A stretch of 64,000 nucleotides of DNA from JBFMAI01 sp040755725. GTDB taxonomy: Bacteria; Planctomycetota; Phycisphaerae; UBA1845; Fen-1342. Where the stretch lies: the NCBI GenBank assembly GCA_040755725.1, contig JBFMAI010000035.1:1-64000 (forward strand). The letters are read 5' to 3'. Shown here piece after piece: positions 56,801-64,000 of this stretch. Positions within the stretch are counted from its first letter, which is position 1. Each line of letters opens with the position of its first letter. The notes under the pieces are model-generated. The model saw only the letters and a list, made by a program, of their open reading frames with translations. It was not told the DNA's origin and made no database searches. The translations under genes and the position numbers were made by a program.

Positions 56801-56838
56801 AGCACGACGCCCATTACTCTAAGCACATGGCCGACCAT
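53833..56838 (-). CDS. Large Kelch/Ig/TSP3 secreted protein with Cys-Pro C-terminus
   Basis: 1001 residues. Order: signal peptide, a domain with several Cys, three Cys-rich repeats (GACC..(D/A)G.C.V...C...G.W.G.GT/V.CEP.PC, about 210-325), then Kelch/galactose-oxidase blades (about 330-590, with DTWLWDG..W and VVLFGG signatures). Two Ig-like domains (about 600-800) and thrombospondin-3 Ca-binding repeats (DTDRDGVADDEDNCP ... DACDG, about 800-880) follow. The extreme C-terminus is CPATSALMLSLSALGALGSRPRGHGRRRSS, hydrophobic then basic with an invariant-looking Cys-Pro, resembling a sorting tail. GGAGG is about 7 nt upstream of 56838. Confidence 0.9.
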   Translation of the reverse strand: MVGHVLRVMGVVLMGAVISSSAAQECPPGTVHGQTPHDPNAPWQVGLSELSQEILRYDDFFLSPASVCDVHWWGLLAHDPGNGLQDCVDSEPVFRIAFHADVEGHPGEALCAYEVVPTITHTGLLYGRNELLYFSVDELAPCCPVSAGWVSIMGMGDPGCWFYWMTSPEGNGLSYREYGYPVFEEFDLSFCLTEDTGPPLGACCAPDGSCAVTAELECVGVWQGPGTSCEPNPCPQPTGACCFPAGQCQVLEEAECLSGGGIWQGPGVPCEPDPCPPVPGACCFPDGQCQVLLEVDCLAAYGGWRGEGTSCEPNPCAPSCLDWDQVSATGPTPPRSAFALAFDERRGVTVLFGGFDGSQPRNDLWEWDGHAWTRRQVSGSVPPARFAHAMTYDRGLGRVVVFGGMGVAGSLGDTWLWDGVAGTWTEVTGDGPAPRIGAAMAYDAAGHDVLLFGGYDGEGFRADTWVFSSGMWIRLNATGPRGRAYHALALSEVDRRVVLFGGAWEEGTLGDTWLWNGSAWQPAAGGPAPRASHGLAGDARGGVVLFGGEAGELSGGAAYPAMLDDLWYWDGSAWQPGPRGPGARAAVGMAFDGVRKVTVLHGGYDAGALGPLSDTWELDAAAPEFALLPKPRTACLGDRAVFTVQATGSGPLTYQWYRNGQPLVSGGNIAGATAAALRIDPVLAGDAGEYHVKVADVCGVVASPKVALTVPAATQITRPPADATTLEGRGARFTVTALGADLQYVWLKDGQPLSDGGRIAGTATRVLSIADARLADAGSYTVRVTGACGEVGSTPATLTVRGDTDRDGVADDEDNCPQVANPDQRDSDDDGVGDACDGCPADPDKIEPGACGCGVPDADADGDGVPDCVDNCPTKRNADQLDADDDGIGDACDDDQSGRPEPTADSAFIRGLIDLLRQRESEDVDHVRQVVNDALGLLHGLSGTDGAPTTPTDGDGQEPGQSEQPSPAAGLCPATSALMLSLSALGALGSRPRGHGRRRSS

Positions 56839-56919
56839 CAGATATCCTCCGACCGCGCCATTCGCGCGGGACGGTTCCACCGGCGTCACGATCCGTGTTC
56901 GGCTCGGCCCGGCACGCCC

Positions 56920-56949
56920 AGTGTAGCACGATGCGCCGCGAATCCGCAA
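56920..56949 (-). promoter_or_regulatory. Promoter of the Kelch/Ig gene
   Basis: TTGCGG (56944-56949), 18-nt spacer, TACACT (56920-56925), with GCCACCTTTT (56948-56957) overlapping the -35 side, as before the M6 protease gene. Confidence 0.45.
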
Positions 56950-57182
56950 AAGGTGGCTGCGGCCGAGCGTTCTCGGACGGACGGCGGTCCCGAGTTCGTG
57001 CCAAGCGTCGTTCACCTTGTCGCGCGGCCGGGCCCGGGTGCTAAGTGGCGCCGTCGGTAACGTTTACGCTCTGTCCTCTTGCGTCGCTGGGGCGGACGGG
57101 GCAAACTGTGGACACCGATTCGGCGGAACCCCGCACGCCCCGCGTGCCGATAATGTCATCGTCTGCTGTGCGCGGTGGAGCC

Positions 57183-57587
57183 ATGATCGAAAAAGCCTGC
57201 GATCTGTGGATTGAGCCGGCCGAGTACCGCTGCATCCTCACCAGCGCTGCCGTCGCCAACGGTGAGGCGGTGTTGGAAACGCCCTCGGCCCGCATCGCTG
57301 CCACGCGGTTCGCCGGGCTGGCGTTGGATCTTGGCCGACTCATTACGGCGCGCGGCAACCACGTTCACCTGTTGCGGCCCGGACTGTGCTCGTTCCCGAT
57401 CAAGCAGTATCAATGGGCCGGCCCGTCGCTCCAGGTCATCGAGCGGAGCGCCCGCGAGCTGGCGGAGATCGTCGGCACCGCCAAGACGCTGTTGCCGCGA
57501 CCCGGCTGCGGCGACGGCGAGCTCAAGTGGGAGGACGTCGCCAAGGCGCTCGCCTTCCTGCCGAACAACATCATCATCGTGCCCTGA
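57183..57587 (+). CDS. Macro-domain-like (ADP-ribose-binding) protein
   Basis: 134 residues. The C-terminal TLLPRPGCGDGELKWEDVAKALAFLPNNIIIVP is the last part of a macro-domain pattern (RPGCGxGxxxWxDVxxxL...IxVV). The N-terminal half lacks clear macro loops, so the identification rests mainly on this motif. ATG at 57183; the nearest GGAG is only 2 nt away, so the ribosome-binding site is not ideal. It converges on the type VI-like sheath gene (37 nt between stops). Could bind ADP-ribose or nucleotide metabolites. Confidence 0.6.
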   Translation: MIEKACDLWIEPAEYRCILTSAAVANGEAVLETPSARIAATRFAGLALDLGRLITARGNHVHLLRPGLCSFPIKQYQWAGPSLQVIERSARELAEIVGTAKTLLPRPGCGDGELKWEDVAKALAFLPNNIIIVP

Positions 57588-57624
57588 CGTCGCTCACTGC
57601 GCGGGCCGACATGCCCGCCCTTCA

Positions 57625-59439
57625 TCAGCGAATCTTGTAGCCCAAGACCACCGGCACGCCGCCGGGCAGAATGCGCGCCGGCGGCGTCACCGTCACCGCC
57701 AACTGGAACGTGGCCGGGTCGTCCTCCAACGGGCGGGCTTGGACGGCGACCTGCTGTTCTTCCGGCGGTACGTCCGCCACCGTGAGCCAGTCGCGCACGT
57801 GGGCGAGCGTGAAGGCGACCAGTTTCTCCTGCGTCATGCCGGCCAGGTGCGGCTTGAGATCGAGCAACAGGCTGGACAGCCGGCTGGCGAAAAGCTGGTA
57901 CGGCAGGCTGACTTCCAGCAGGGCGTGGCCCTCGGCGCGGACCGGCCGCGCGGCGCTGAAACCGTTACAGACCAGGGCTTCAGTGTCGTGACGTGCGCTG
58001 AGCAGGGCGTTGATGCCGACGGCGGCCAGCTCCTGCCCCTTGTCAATCGTCATCGTCGTGTCCGTCGGCCCGAGGGTCTTGTCGCCCTTCTTGCCGCCGA
58101 TCGCGGAAGTGAACCCTTCCAGCCGCCCGACCAGCCCGGTCGGCCAGCCGGTTTCGGCGACGCTTTGCGCGACGGTACAGGCGGCGGCGACGGCGCCCGT
58201 GGCCCACACGCAGTCTTTGTCCGCGACACACGCTTCACGGTAGTTGAAGTCAATGTCGGCCTTGGCTTCCTGACCGTGCGGCGCGCGCAGCAGCCCGCGG
58301 CCGAAGACCACGCCGAGCGCGCGCGCGTACGGCTGCCCGCGGAGCGTCTTCCACTTTGCGAACTGCCATTGGTCGAATACCGACCGGATCGCCGGCAACG
58401 TCGGCACCTGCCAGGCGTGCTTGACGCCGAAGAACTCCGCCCCGACGCCCGTAAGGATGACGACGGGGAGGCTGGCGGCGTGCTGGGCGAGCTCGTCGAG
58501 GACTTCGAGATCGCGGGCCGTATTGCCGAACAGCGTGTCCACGATGAGCAGGTCGGGGGCCTCCGCCCCGTCGTCGAAGACGGGGTCGATCACGCGCGTG
58601 GTGAGCCGGTCGGTCAACGCCGCGCGCGGGGCGTGCAGCACATTCAGCCGCAGGCCCTTGCGAAAGTCGCAGTGCGCGACCAGGAAGGCCAGCGAACGCC
58701 AAGCCGCTTCGAGCTGCTGGACGGGCGGCGCGTGGAGGACGGCATCGAGCCATGCGGTCAAGCGCTGGTCGATCTGGCCCAGCGTGCGGCGCAGCGCGGA
58801 TGCTTCCTCGGCAGGAATCTGCACGCCGCCGCCGGCCGCGGCCGCGGAGACGATCCTGCCGATCGGGCTCTTGGGCGGCGGCGTTGGCAATCCCGGCGCG
58901 TCGCCGCCGAGGTCGAGTTGTCCCAGCAACTCATCGACGGCTTCTTCCGAGACCGGCGCGGCGGCGGGCGTCCAGTGCAGCGCCGCCGTGAGCCAGGCGA
59001 GGATGGGGTCGGCCGCCACGAGCTTCTGAACGGAGTTGTTCAGTTGCTCGAAGGTGGACTTGCCGCGCAGGCGGGCCACGATGCGCTCGCGGGCCTCCCA
59101 CAGGCCCCTGGTGGCCGCGAGCTGGGCGAGCACCGCCGCCGGCTGAAAAGCCCTCAGCGAATCGAACTGGAGCGTGACCTCCACCATCACACTGCCGGGG
59201 GCCAGAGGGTCGGTCGTCTTGAACCGGACGGCGGGGCGGGCGTCGGCCAGGACGGTGTCGAAGTTGTCGGCGTTGCACTCGACGATCTGGTCCGGCAGGG
59301 GGCCGGACAGCGTGCCGTATTCCGAGCCGGCCAGGTCGCTGACCACCAACAGGCGGTAGGGGCGGTCGCGGGTAACCCGGAGCCCGTCGGGCAGCGGGAA
59401 ATCGACCTCGACATCGGGCGGGAGAGGTTCTTCGGTCAT
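57625..59439 (-). CDS. Fused TssB-TssC contractile sheath protein
   Basis: 604 residues. About 1-150 resembles TssB (small sheath: LVVSDLAG, NFDTVLADARPAVRF, VTLQFDSLRAFQPAAVLAQL, LRGKSTFEQLNNSVQKLV). About 215-604 resembles TssC/VipB (PPVQQLEAAWRSLAFLV, LLIVDTLFGNTARDLEVLDELAQHAASLPVVILTG, PAIRSVFDQWQFAKWKTLRGQPYARALGVVFGRGLLRAPHG). A Pro/Gly linker lies between. Sheath subunits normally are two genes, so a fusion is unusual. The sheath contracts to drive an injection tube into a target cell. Start at ATG 59439. Confidence 0.8.
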   Translation of the reverse strand: MTEEPLPPDVEVDFPLPDGLRVTRDRPYRLLVVSDLAGSEYGTLSGPLPDQIVECNADNFDTVLADARPAVRFKTTDPLAPGSVMVEVTLQFDSLRAFQPAAVLAQLAATRGLWEARERIVARLRGKSTFEQLNNSVQKLVAADPILAWLTAALHWTPAAAPVSEEAVDELLGQLDLGGDAPGLPTPPPKSPIGRIVSAAAAGGGVQIPAEEASALRRTLGQIDQRLTAWLDAVLHAPPVQQLEAAWRSLAFLVAHCDFRKGLRLNVLHAPRAALTDRLTTRVIDPVFDDGAEAPDLLIVDTLFGNTARDLEVLDELAQHAASLPVVILTGVGAEFFGVKHAWQVPTLPAIRSVFDQWQFAKWKTLRGQPYARALGVVFGRGLLRAPHGQEAKADIDFNYREACVADKDCVWATGAVAAACTVAQSVAETGWPTGLVGRLEGFTSAIGGKKGDKTLGPTDTTMTIDKGQELAAVGINALLSARHDTEALVCNGFSAARPVRAEGHALLEVSLPYQLFASRLSSLLLDLKPHLAGMTQEKLVAFTLAHVRDWLTVADVPPEEQQVAVQARPLEDDPATFQLAVTVTPPARILPGGVPVVLGYKIR

Positions 59440-59468
59440 GGGGCAGTCTCCATCGCGGGCCGAGCGAT

Positions 59469-59540
59469 CCGAGCCGCGACCGTCAGGGAACGGACGAACT
59501 GCATCTCACCGGTAGCCGCTCCCTCACGGTCGCGGCTCGG
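59469..59540. repeat. R3 repeat, inverted pair
   Basis: Two 25-nt arms in opposite orientation: 59469-59493 and 59516-59540, 23 of 25 positions complementary (second arm, reversed: CCGAGCCGCGACCGTGAGGG). The intervening 22 nt are not paired. It lies between genes of the contractile operon. A partial arm (CGTGAGGGAGCGG) occurs near 9780. Confidence 0.75.
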
Positions 59541-59561
59541 ATTGGATGCGTGTGGGCCGCA

Positions 59562-59852
59562 CTACAGCCCTCTCACCGGATTGCGGCGGATCCAGTCGTC
59601 CACGTGCATGCGGATCGTGTACTCGGGCGTTTCACACCCGCCGCCGCCGAGCGCCAGGTCCACGATGCCCGAGGCGACGCGGCCCTCGGGGCCGGCGCCC
59701 AGGTTGGCGCGTCGGAAGCGTTCGTCCAGGTCATAGCCGGCGACCCGGGCCAGGCTGCGCATGTGCTCGATGACGGTGCCGCAGGCGTGCGGGTGATACC
59801 GCAGGCGCTGAATCAGGTAGTCCTTGACTTGGGCTTCAACGAGCGAGTTCAT
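59562..59852 (-). CDS. Small protein of the contractile-system operon
   Basis: 96 residues. Starts at ATG 59852 with AAGGAG 7 nt upstream. Short and partly helical (MNSLVEAQVKDYLIQRLRYHPHACGTVIEHMRSLARVAG), followed by EGRVASGIVDLALGGGGCETPEYTIRMHVDDWIRR. Not identified; possibly a baseplate or chaperone part. It sits between the sheath gene and the DUF5675-like gene. Confidence 0.7.
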   Translation of the reverse strand: MNSLVEAQVKDYLIQRLRYHPHACGTVIEHMRSLARVAGYDLDERFRRANLGAGPEGRVASGIVDLALGGGGCETPEYTIRMHVDDWIRRNPVRGL

Positions 59853-59938
59853 GTCCACTCTCCTTATCCTGCTTCACTTGGAATCGCTGGGGTCATCGAT
59901 CCATCCTTCATGAGGCTCCGGTGGCGGCGACGCGCGGC

Positions 59939-61075
59939 TCACGGGTTCACCCAGACCGCGTCGTCCCGCCACCCGTCCGATGAAGTCACGGTCGGGCTGC
60001 CGGCCTTCACGCGGATGAGGAACCACTTCTTGTGTTTCTTGTCCGGCGACAGGTACTCCGTGGTGTTGATGTAGTCGTTCTTCTTGACGCCGACGGCATC
60101 GAGGATTTCCCACATCGTCTCGCGCGTGTCCCCGAGCGACGCGAAGCCCCATTCCGTTTCCTTGTCCACCGGCCCCGGGCTCATGCAGCCGAGAAACCAG
60201 TTCGGGAAATTGCCCGGGTGGATGAAGATGGAGGTCGTCCGCTTGGTCGATTTGGGGTTCTTGAGGATCCAGCCCAGCACGCCCAGGTCCCAGGCCGACG
60301 TCTCCTCGCTCCACGTGTACCCGACCCAGATCGCCGGATAGTCGGCGCGGCCCTGCTTGTCCGCGTGATTGCCCATGACCCGCACGTAGCCGGCGTAGGT
60401 GCCCGGGGCCAGCGTACACATGTCCAGGGTGTAAGCGCTCTTGTCGCTCTTCCAACGCTGCCAGACCGTCACCATCTTGTACTGGCGGCCCGTGCCCGTC
60501 GATTCACCCGGCTTTGTGCGGAAGGCGAAGTCGCCCCGCAGACCCCACTGATGGTCCGGGCTGCTACCGGGCTGCTTCACCGGGCTACGCCACTTCCAGC
60601 CCGCCTCGTCGATCTTCACCGGGAGCGGCAGTTGCCCGGCGGTCGGGAACCAGTACGCTAGGCCACGCTTCTCCGATTCGCCGAGGTGCAGCATCAGCGA
60701 CTGCTTGCCCACGCGGACGCTCTTCTGTTCCTTGACGTCGAATTGGCACAGGCGATCGCCCGCCTCCAGGACGACTTCGCCCGTCGGCGTCTTGTTGACC
60801 CGCTCGGCCAGGTCCGTCGGCTCGCCGACGCCGAACCACGCGGGCGTCGCCACGCGCGGCTGCCAGAAACGGTAGAAACGAAACTGCGTGCGGTAGGTGA
60901 TCTCGATTTCCGCGTCGGGCCGCGGCGTGTCGTCCAGCGTCACGCCCGTGCTGCTGCCGGTCACGGAACGCTTGCCCGTGCAGGCCGCCGCGGCGCTCGA
61001 ATCAGGAACGAACGGCGGCCCCGCCGCCGCCTGCGCGGGCTTCTTGGCCGACTTGTCGCCATCCGGTGGACTCAT
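59939..61075 (-). CDS. Candidate DUF5675-like effector of the contractile system
   Basis: 378 residues, no signal peptide. The core has DMCTLAPGTYAGYVRVMGN, then TSIFIHPGNFPNWFLGCMSPGPVD, an HPGN...GC motif like that of L,D-transpeptidase-type or DUF5675 enzymes that act on peptidoglycan. The N-terminal part is low complexity (Ala/Pro/Ser). AGAGG upstream of 61075. Genes of this class in contractile operons are often cargo (effectors), but assignment as toxin or structural protein is inference. Confidence 0.5.
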   Translation of the reverse strand: MSPPDGDKSAKKPAQAAAGPPFVPDSSAAAACTGKRSVTGSSTGVTLDDTPRPDAEIEITYRTQFRFYRFWQPRVATPAWFGVGEPTDLAERVNKTPTGEVVLEAGDRLCQFDVKEQKSVRVGKQSLMLHLGESEKRGLAYWFPTAGQLPLPVKIDEAGWKWRSPVKQPGSSPDHQWGLRGDFAFRTKPGESTGTGRQYKMVTVWQRWKSDKSAYTLDMCTLAPGTYAGYVRVMGNHADKQGRADYPAIWVGYTWSEETSAWDLGVLGWILKNPKSTKRTTSIFIHPGNFPNWFLGCMSPGPVDKETEWGFASLGDTRETMWEILDAVGVKKNDYINTTEYLSPDKKHKKWFLIRVKAGSPTVTSSDGWRDDAVWVNP

Positions 61076-61118
61076 GCTACTGCCTCTGTGACGTCGTGGT
61101 CACGGCCGCGCCGGGCCC

Positions 61119-62981
61119 TCAACCCAAGGGTCCGGACGGGTCCGGGGCCTCCGTCGTATCCAGGTCTTTCGCTTGCAGGCCGTAGTTCTCGAACGTGGCC
61201 TCATCGACCGCGTCCGCGCTGCCCATCGGCCCCGCCATCCGGTCGTGTACGTCGTTCAGCTTCGCCAGCGTGGCCTGGTCCAGTTTCTGCGACGCCGGCA
61301 ACCCGACGCGCTGCCGGAAGAGGTTCAAGGCCGCGATCGTCCGCGGGCCCAGCCGGCCGTCCGCAGGTCCGCACGGGAAGCCCAGGTTGTTCAACCGCTG
61401 CTGAACACCCGAAATCTCGGTGATCGGATCGACTCCACCCAACACAAAGCGGTAGACATCGCTGCCGACCGTGAGCGTGGCCCGGCGTGCGTTGCCCCGC
61501 AATGGTTCGTGAATCCGCCCCTGCGCGTCCGTCGTGCCCGTGCGTTGCTCTCCGCCCGCCTCCAGGGTGTAGGGCTCGTTGGCCCGCGGCGCGCCGTTAC
61601 GCAGCAACTTCACATCCAGCCAGTGCGGCTCGCCCCGCCGCATGAACTTGTGGTGCTGGTCCGTGTTGGCGGTTTCTTCCTTGGGGCGTTTCTCCGGCAC
61701 GAAGACGGCGTCGCCCGGCAGCAGGATGTTGGGGTCGCCGCGCCGGCGCCGCAGCTCGGCGTTGGCCGGGTGGTTCCACAACGTGTCCCAGAACTGCCCC
61801 GTGTCCGCCGCGATGCTCGACAAGCACTCGCCCTGGCGCACGGTCCGCCACTCTCCGCGCGCGGTCGTCGAACCGGCGGGGACCGGTCCCTCCTCGCCCT
61901 GTGCCGGCGGCGACGTCGCACCGGCGACCGGCGGCGGGGCTTTGCCGGTCCAACGTTGCCAGGCGGCCATGTCCAGGTTGGGAAAGCGGACCGTGCAAGC
62001 CCCGGCGCGTTTCAGCCCCTCGACGCGGAAGGTGCCGCGCGCGTCCAGGCCACTGCGGACCTCCTGCGTGCGCTCGCCCTGCGGCAATCGGACGATGAAG
62101 GGTTCGCCGACGACGGGTCGGTTCGCTTCGTCGACGAGCTCGATGCTTACCCAGTGCGTGCCCGTGTCCACTTTCTCGCTGGACGGTCCCGGGGCGCGCT
62201 CTTGCGGCTCGGTCTCTGTTTCCGTTGTCGCGGACTCGGTGCTTTCCTCCTCGTCGCCGCCCGCGCCGCCATCGCCGCCACCGCCACTGCCGCCACCGCC
62301 GCCCCCTCCGCCACCGCCGCCGCCACTACCACCCTCGTCACCAATGAGCACGGTCTGGTCGCCCATCGAGATGGGGTCGGCGCCGCCGCAGGCTTCCATG
62401 ACTTTGTCATTCTGCCGGCAGGCGGGCAGGTTGTTGATGAGGACGGTGCCGCTGCCCTTGGTCACGAAGCCCGGGCCGTGCGGCACGGCACCGGCGGGCA
62501 TGGGGCAAATATGCATGTCGGACAAGCTGGACATCGCGGACACCACGGCGGAAGCCGCCGCGCCCGCCGCAGCTTTGATGCCTTCGGTATAAGCGTTGTT
62601 CGCCGCCGGCTGGCCGCCGGGGGCCGCCGACGCGGAGGTCCACGCTGTGGTAAGCGTGGCGTTCGTTGTGTTGAGCGTGGCGATCTGCGTGCCGGCGGCG
62701 CTGGCGGCGGCGGGGGCACCGGCCGCGGCGGCCTTCGCGCCGCCCTCGGTGAGGTTCTGGCAAATCTTGGCGATGTCGGCCGCCGCGTCAGCCGGCGTCA
62801 TCACGGGCTTGGCCAGGAACGACTTCATCGTGTTGGAAATCGCGTCCAGCGCTGAGGCGACAGAGGTCGGCAGCGCCCGCCAGGCCGGCATGTACCCGAT
62901 CAGGACGTTATTGCTGCCCGGACCCGGGTTGAGCGGGTTGCCGTGGCCGGTCGGATCGTTGGTACGTGCCGCGGGGGGCAT
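61119..62981 (-). CDS. PAAR spike protein with LysM and peptidoglycan-binding domains
   Basis: 620 residues. Two PAAR-like segments: residues about 1-35 (ARTNDPTGHGNPLNPGPGSNNVLIGYMPAWRA) and about 150-215 (HICPMPAGAVPHGPGFVTKGSGTVLINNLPACRQNDKVMEACGGADPISMGDQTVLIGD). A Gly-rich linker (about 217-242) follows, then two carbohydrate-binding-like beta domains, LysM (about 390-440), and a peptidoglycan-binding (PG_binding_1-like) domain (about 535-585, SGVQQRLNNLGFPCGPADGRLGPRTIAAL). The PAAR tip caps the injection tube; the wall-binding part suggests delivery through peptidoglycan. Overlaps the upstream gene by one base (TGATG). Confidence 0.85.
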   Translation of the reverse strand: MPPAARTNDPTGHGNPLNPGPGSNNVLIGYMPAWRALPTSVASALDAISNTMKSFLAKPVMTPADAAADIAKICQNLTEGGAKAAAAGAPAAASAAGTQIATLNTTNATLTTAWTSASAAPGGQPAANNAYTEGIKAAAGAAASAVVSAMSSLSDMHICPMPAGAVPHGPGFVTKGSGTVLINNLPACRQNDKVMEACGGADPISMGDQTVLIGDEGGSGGGGGGGGGGGGSGGGGDGGAGGDEEESTESATTETETEPQERAPGPSSEKVDTGTHWVSIELVDEANRPVVGEPFIVRLPQGERTQEVRSGLDARGTFRVEGLKRAGACTVRFPNLDMAAWQRWTGKAPPPVAGATSPPAQGEEGPVPAGSTTARGEWRTVRQGECLSSIAADTGQFWDTLWNHPANAELRRRRGDPNILLPGDAVFVPEKRPKEETANTDQHHKFMRRGEPHWLDVKLLRNGAPRANEPYTLEAGGEQRTGTTDAQGRIHEPLRGNARRATLTVGSDVYRFVLGGVDPITEISGVQQRLNNLGFPCGPADGRLGPRTIAALNLFRQRVGLPASQKLDQATLAKLNDVHDRMAGPMGSADAVDEATFENYGLQAKDLDTTEAPDPSGPLG

Positions 62982-63982
62982 CAGCTCTCATCCTTGGACG
63001 CCGGGGCCGTCTCCAGCTCCCACCACAGCGGGTCGTCCTGCTCGCGGGGGTAGCCCTTCTTGCTGTCGACGTACTTCTGCTGGTCCTCGGTCAGAGAGCC
63101 GAGATAGAACTCGATGGCCCGTGCGCACCGCGTGAGCAGCCCGAGTTCCTCTTCGTCGCTGGGCTTCTGGCCGGTCGGGCCGACGACGCCGGTCGGCATG
63201 CGCATCAGGTCGAGGATTTCGGAGAAGACGGCCGCCAGCTCGGCGGGCGTGCCTTCGTCGCACTCGCGTTGGAGCATCATCAGGCTCCAGGCCGGCATGC
63301 TCGTGGTGGGATAGACCTCGAGTTCCAGATAGACGCGGGCCAATTGGCCGCGTCGGCGGGCCGGGTCTTTCACCGCGAGAATCTCGAACTTCCGCTTGCG
63401 GGCGCGCTCCACGCGGGCGAAGCGGTCGGCCTTCAGCGATTCCATCTCCGCGGCCCGCCGGTCGGCCTCCTGGCTCTGGGCGGCGGCGGCCTGGGCCTTG
63501 CGTTGCTCGGCGTCGAGGAAGTCGGTGACGATCTTGGGGTCGGCGCTCGCGGGCAGGGCGAAGTAGGCGCCAACGATCAGCTCCGGCGCCTCGGACGCCG
63601 GCCGCATCCCCGCCAGGTAGCGCAAATACTCAGCGGCCTGGCGCCCCTGGGCGTCGTCGCCGACATCCGCCAGCAGCGTCGTGAACACGAGGGCCCGTTG
63701 CCATTCGGCCTCGCCGGACTCCCGCCGGTTCAGCCGCTGGGCCAGCGTCGGGGCGGTCTGGCGGAGGTTGTAGAAGCGCACCAGCTCGCTGAGGCGTCCG
63801 GCCTCCGGGGCCGTGAGGGCGTCCTTCTCGAGGGCTCTGGTGGCGAACTCCCCGGCCTGCCGCGGCTCGACCCGCTTGGGCAGCGGGGTCGGCATGTCGA
63901 ACTTCTTCGCCTTCAGGAAGGTGAGGAGCGCGTGGTCCGCCTGGGCCTTCTCCAGATAGCCGTTGGGGGGTTTGGGAAGCAT
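62981..63982 (-). CDS. Contractile-system operon protein (helical, unknown)
   Basis: 333 residues, mainly helical, with an Arg/Lys/Glu-rich coiled region (AEQRKAQAAAAQSQEADRRAAEMESLKADRFARVERARKRKFE). Its stop overlaps the start of the PAAR gene (TGATG), so they are translated together. AGAGG precedes the ATG at 63982; the operon may continue beyond the window. Function unknown; a spike-associated adapter or chaperone is plausible. Confidence 0.8.
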   Translation of the reverse strand: MLPKPPNGYLEKAQADHALLTFLKAKKFDMPTPLPKRVEPRQAGEFATRALEKDALTAPEAGRLSELVRFYNLRQTAPTLAQRLNRRESGEAEWQRALVFTTLLADVGDDAQGRQAAEYLRYLAGMRPASEAPELIVGAYFALPASADPKIVTDFLDAEQRKAQAAAAQSQEADRRAAEMESLKADRFARVERARKRKFEILAVKDPARRRGQLARVYLELEVYPTTSMPAWSLMMLQRECDEGTPAELAAVFSEILDLMRMPTGVVGPTGQKPSDEEELGLLTRCARAIEFYLGSLTEDQQKYVDSKKGYPREQDDPLWWELETAPASKDES

Positions 63983-64000
63983 GTCTCACCTCTTGCCGAG

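Overview
The window is a GC-rich bacterial chromosome segment that most probably comes from a planctomycete (Planctomycetota, perhaps Phycisphaerae or a relative). The evidence is several exported proteins ending in a PEP-CTERM tail (VPEP/IPEP, a hydrophobic stretch, an Arg cluster), dockerin-like 'GD.N.DG.VDFGDINPFV' repeats, two pseudopilin-like proteins with an H..N..L..DGH signature, a HYExO-type protein, and large secreted Kelch/Ig/TSP3 proteins. This placement is inference from protein architecture only; no 16S rRNA gene is present.

Layout. 1-8 kb: a gene edge, chorismate synthase (aroC), a PEP-CTERM protein, a dodecin, and a minus-strand cluster (His/Cys-rich membrane protein, pseudopilin, two paralogous surface proteins) behind a 7-1-7 palindrome; then another PEP-CTERM protein, a candidate small RNA and a PAP2 phosphatase. 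8-15.8 kb: ffh, a cyclophilin-FKBP fusion, glutamate dehydrogenase, and a lipoprotein pair of GH105 hydrolase plus VCBS/FG-GAP protein. 15.8-17.2 kb: decayed DNA (a propeller-protein remnant and a broken transposase) next to tRNA-Ser(UGA). 17-31 kb: a membrane-fused spermidine-synthase-like protein, an aminotransferase, two exported proteins, feoAB behind a good sigma70-like promoter, a pseudopilin, a Tat-exported DUF362 protein and a UDPGP-family pyrophosphorylase. 31-47 kb: a hybrid histidine kinase, a HYExO-like nuclease-fold protein, a nucleotide-sugar dehydrogenase, an orphan GroES, larB-nnrD, a 42-residue peptide gene, murQ plus a GT4 glycosyltransferase, arfB, tmRNA (ssrA), DUF2752 and ACT proteins, and rnr. 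47-57 kb: a small RNA with two anti-Shine-Dalgarno tracts, an M6-like metalloprotease with propeller and dockerin, gamma-glutamyltransferase, and a 1001-residue Kelch/Ig/TSP3 surface protein. 57-64 kb: a macro-domain-like gene facing a minus-strand, type VI-like contractile injection operon (fused TssB-TssC sheath protein, PAAR-LysM-peptidoglycan-binding spike protein and accessory proteins) that runs off the right edge.

Working together. Housekeeping functions (aroC, ffh, ssrA, arfB, rnr, tRNA) are scattered among genes for a large exported proteome. tmRNA, ArfB and RNase R lie within about 5 kb of each other, so three ribosome-rescue/RNA-quality functions are close together. Intergenic DNA is unusually structured. 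At least three palindromic dispersed repeat families recur between genes; one 36-bp repeat appears both in an intergenic region and inside rnr, and another forms the rnr 3' end.

The most interesting items are the roughly 130-nt RNA at about 47.4 kb with two unpaired CCU-repeat tracts, the repeat-derived insertions in rnr, the one-piece TssB-TssC sheath gene, and small peptide genes (42 and 24 residues) with strong ribosome-binding sites.
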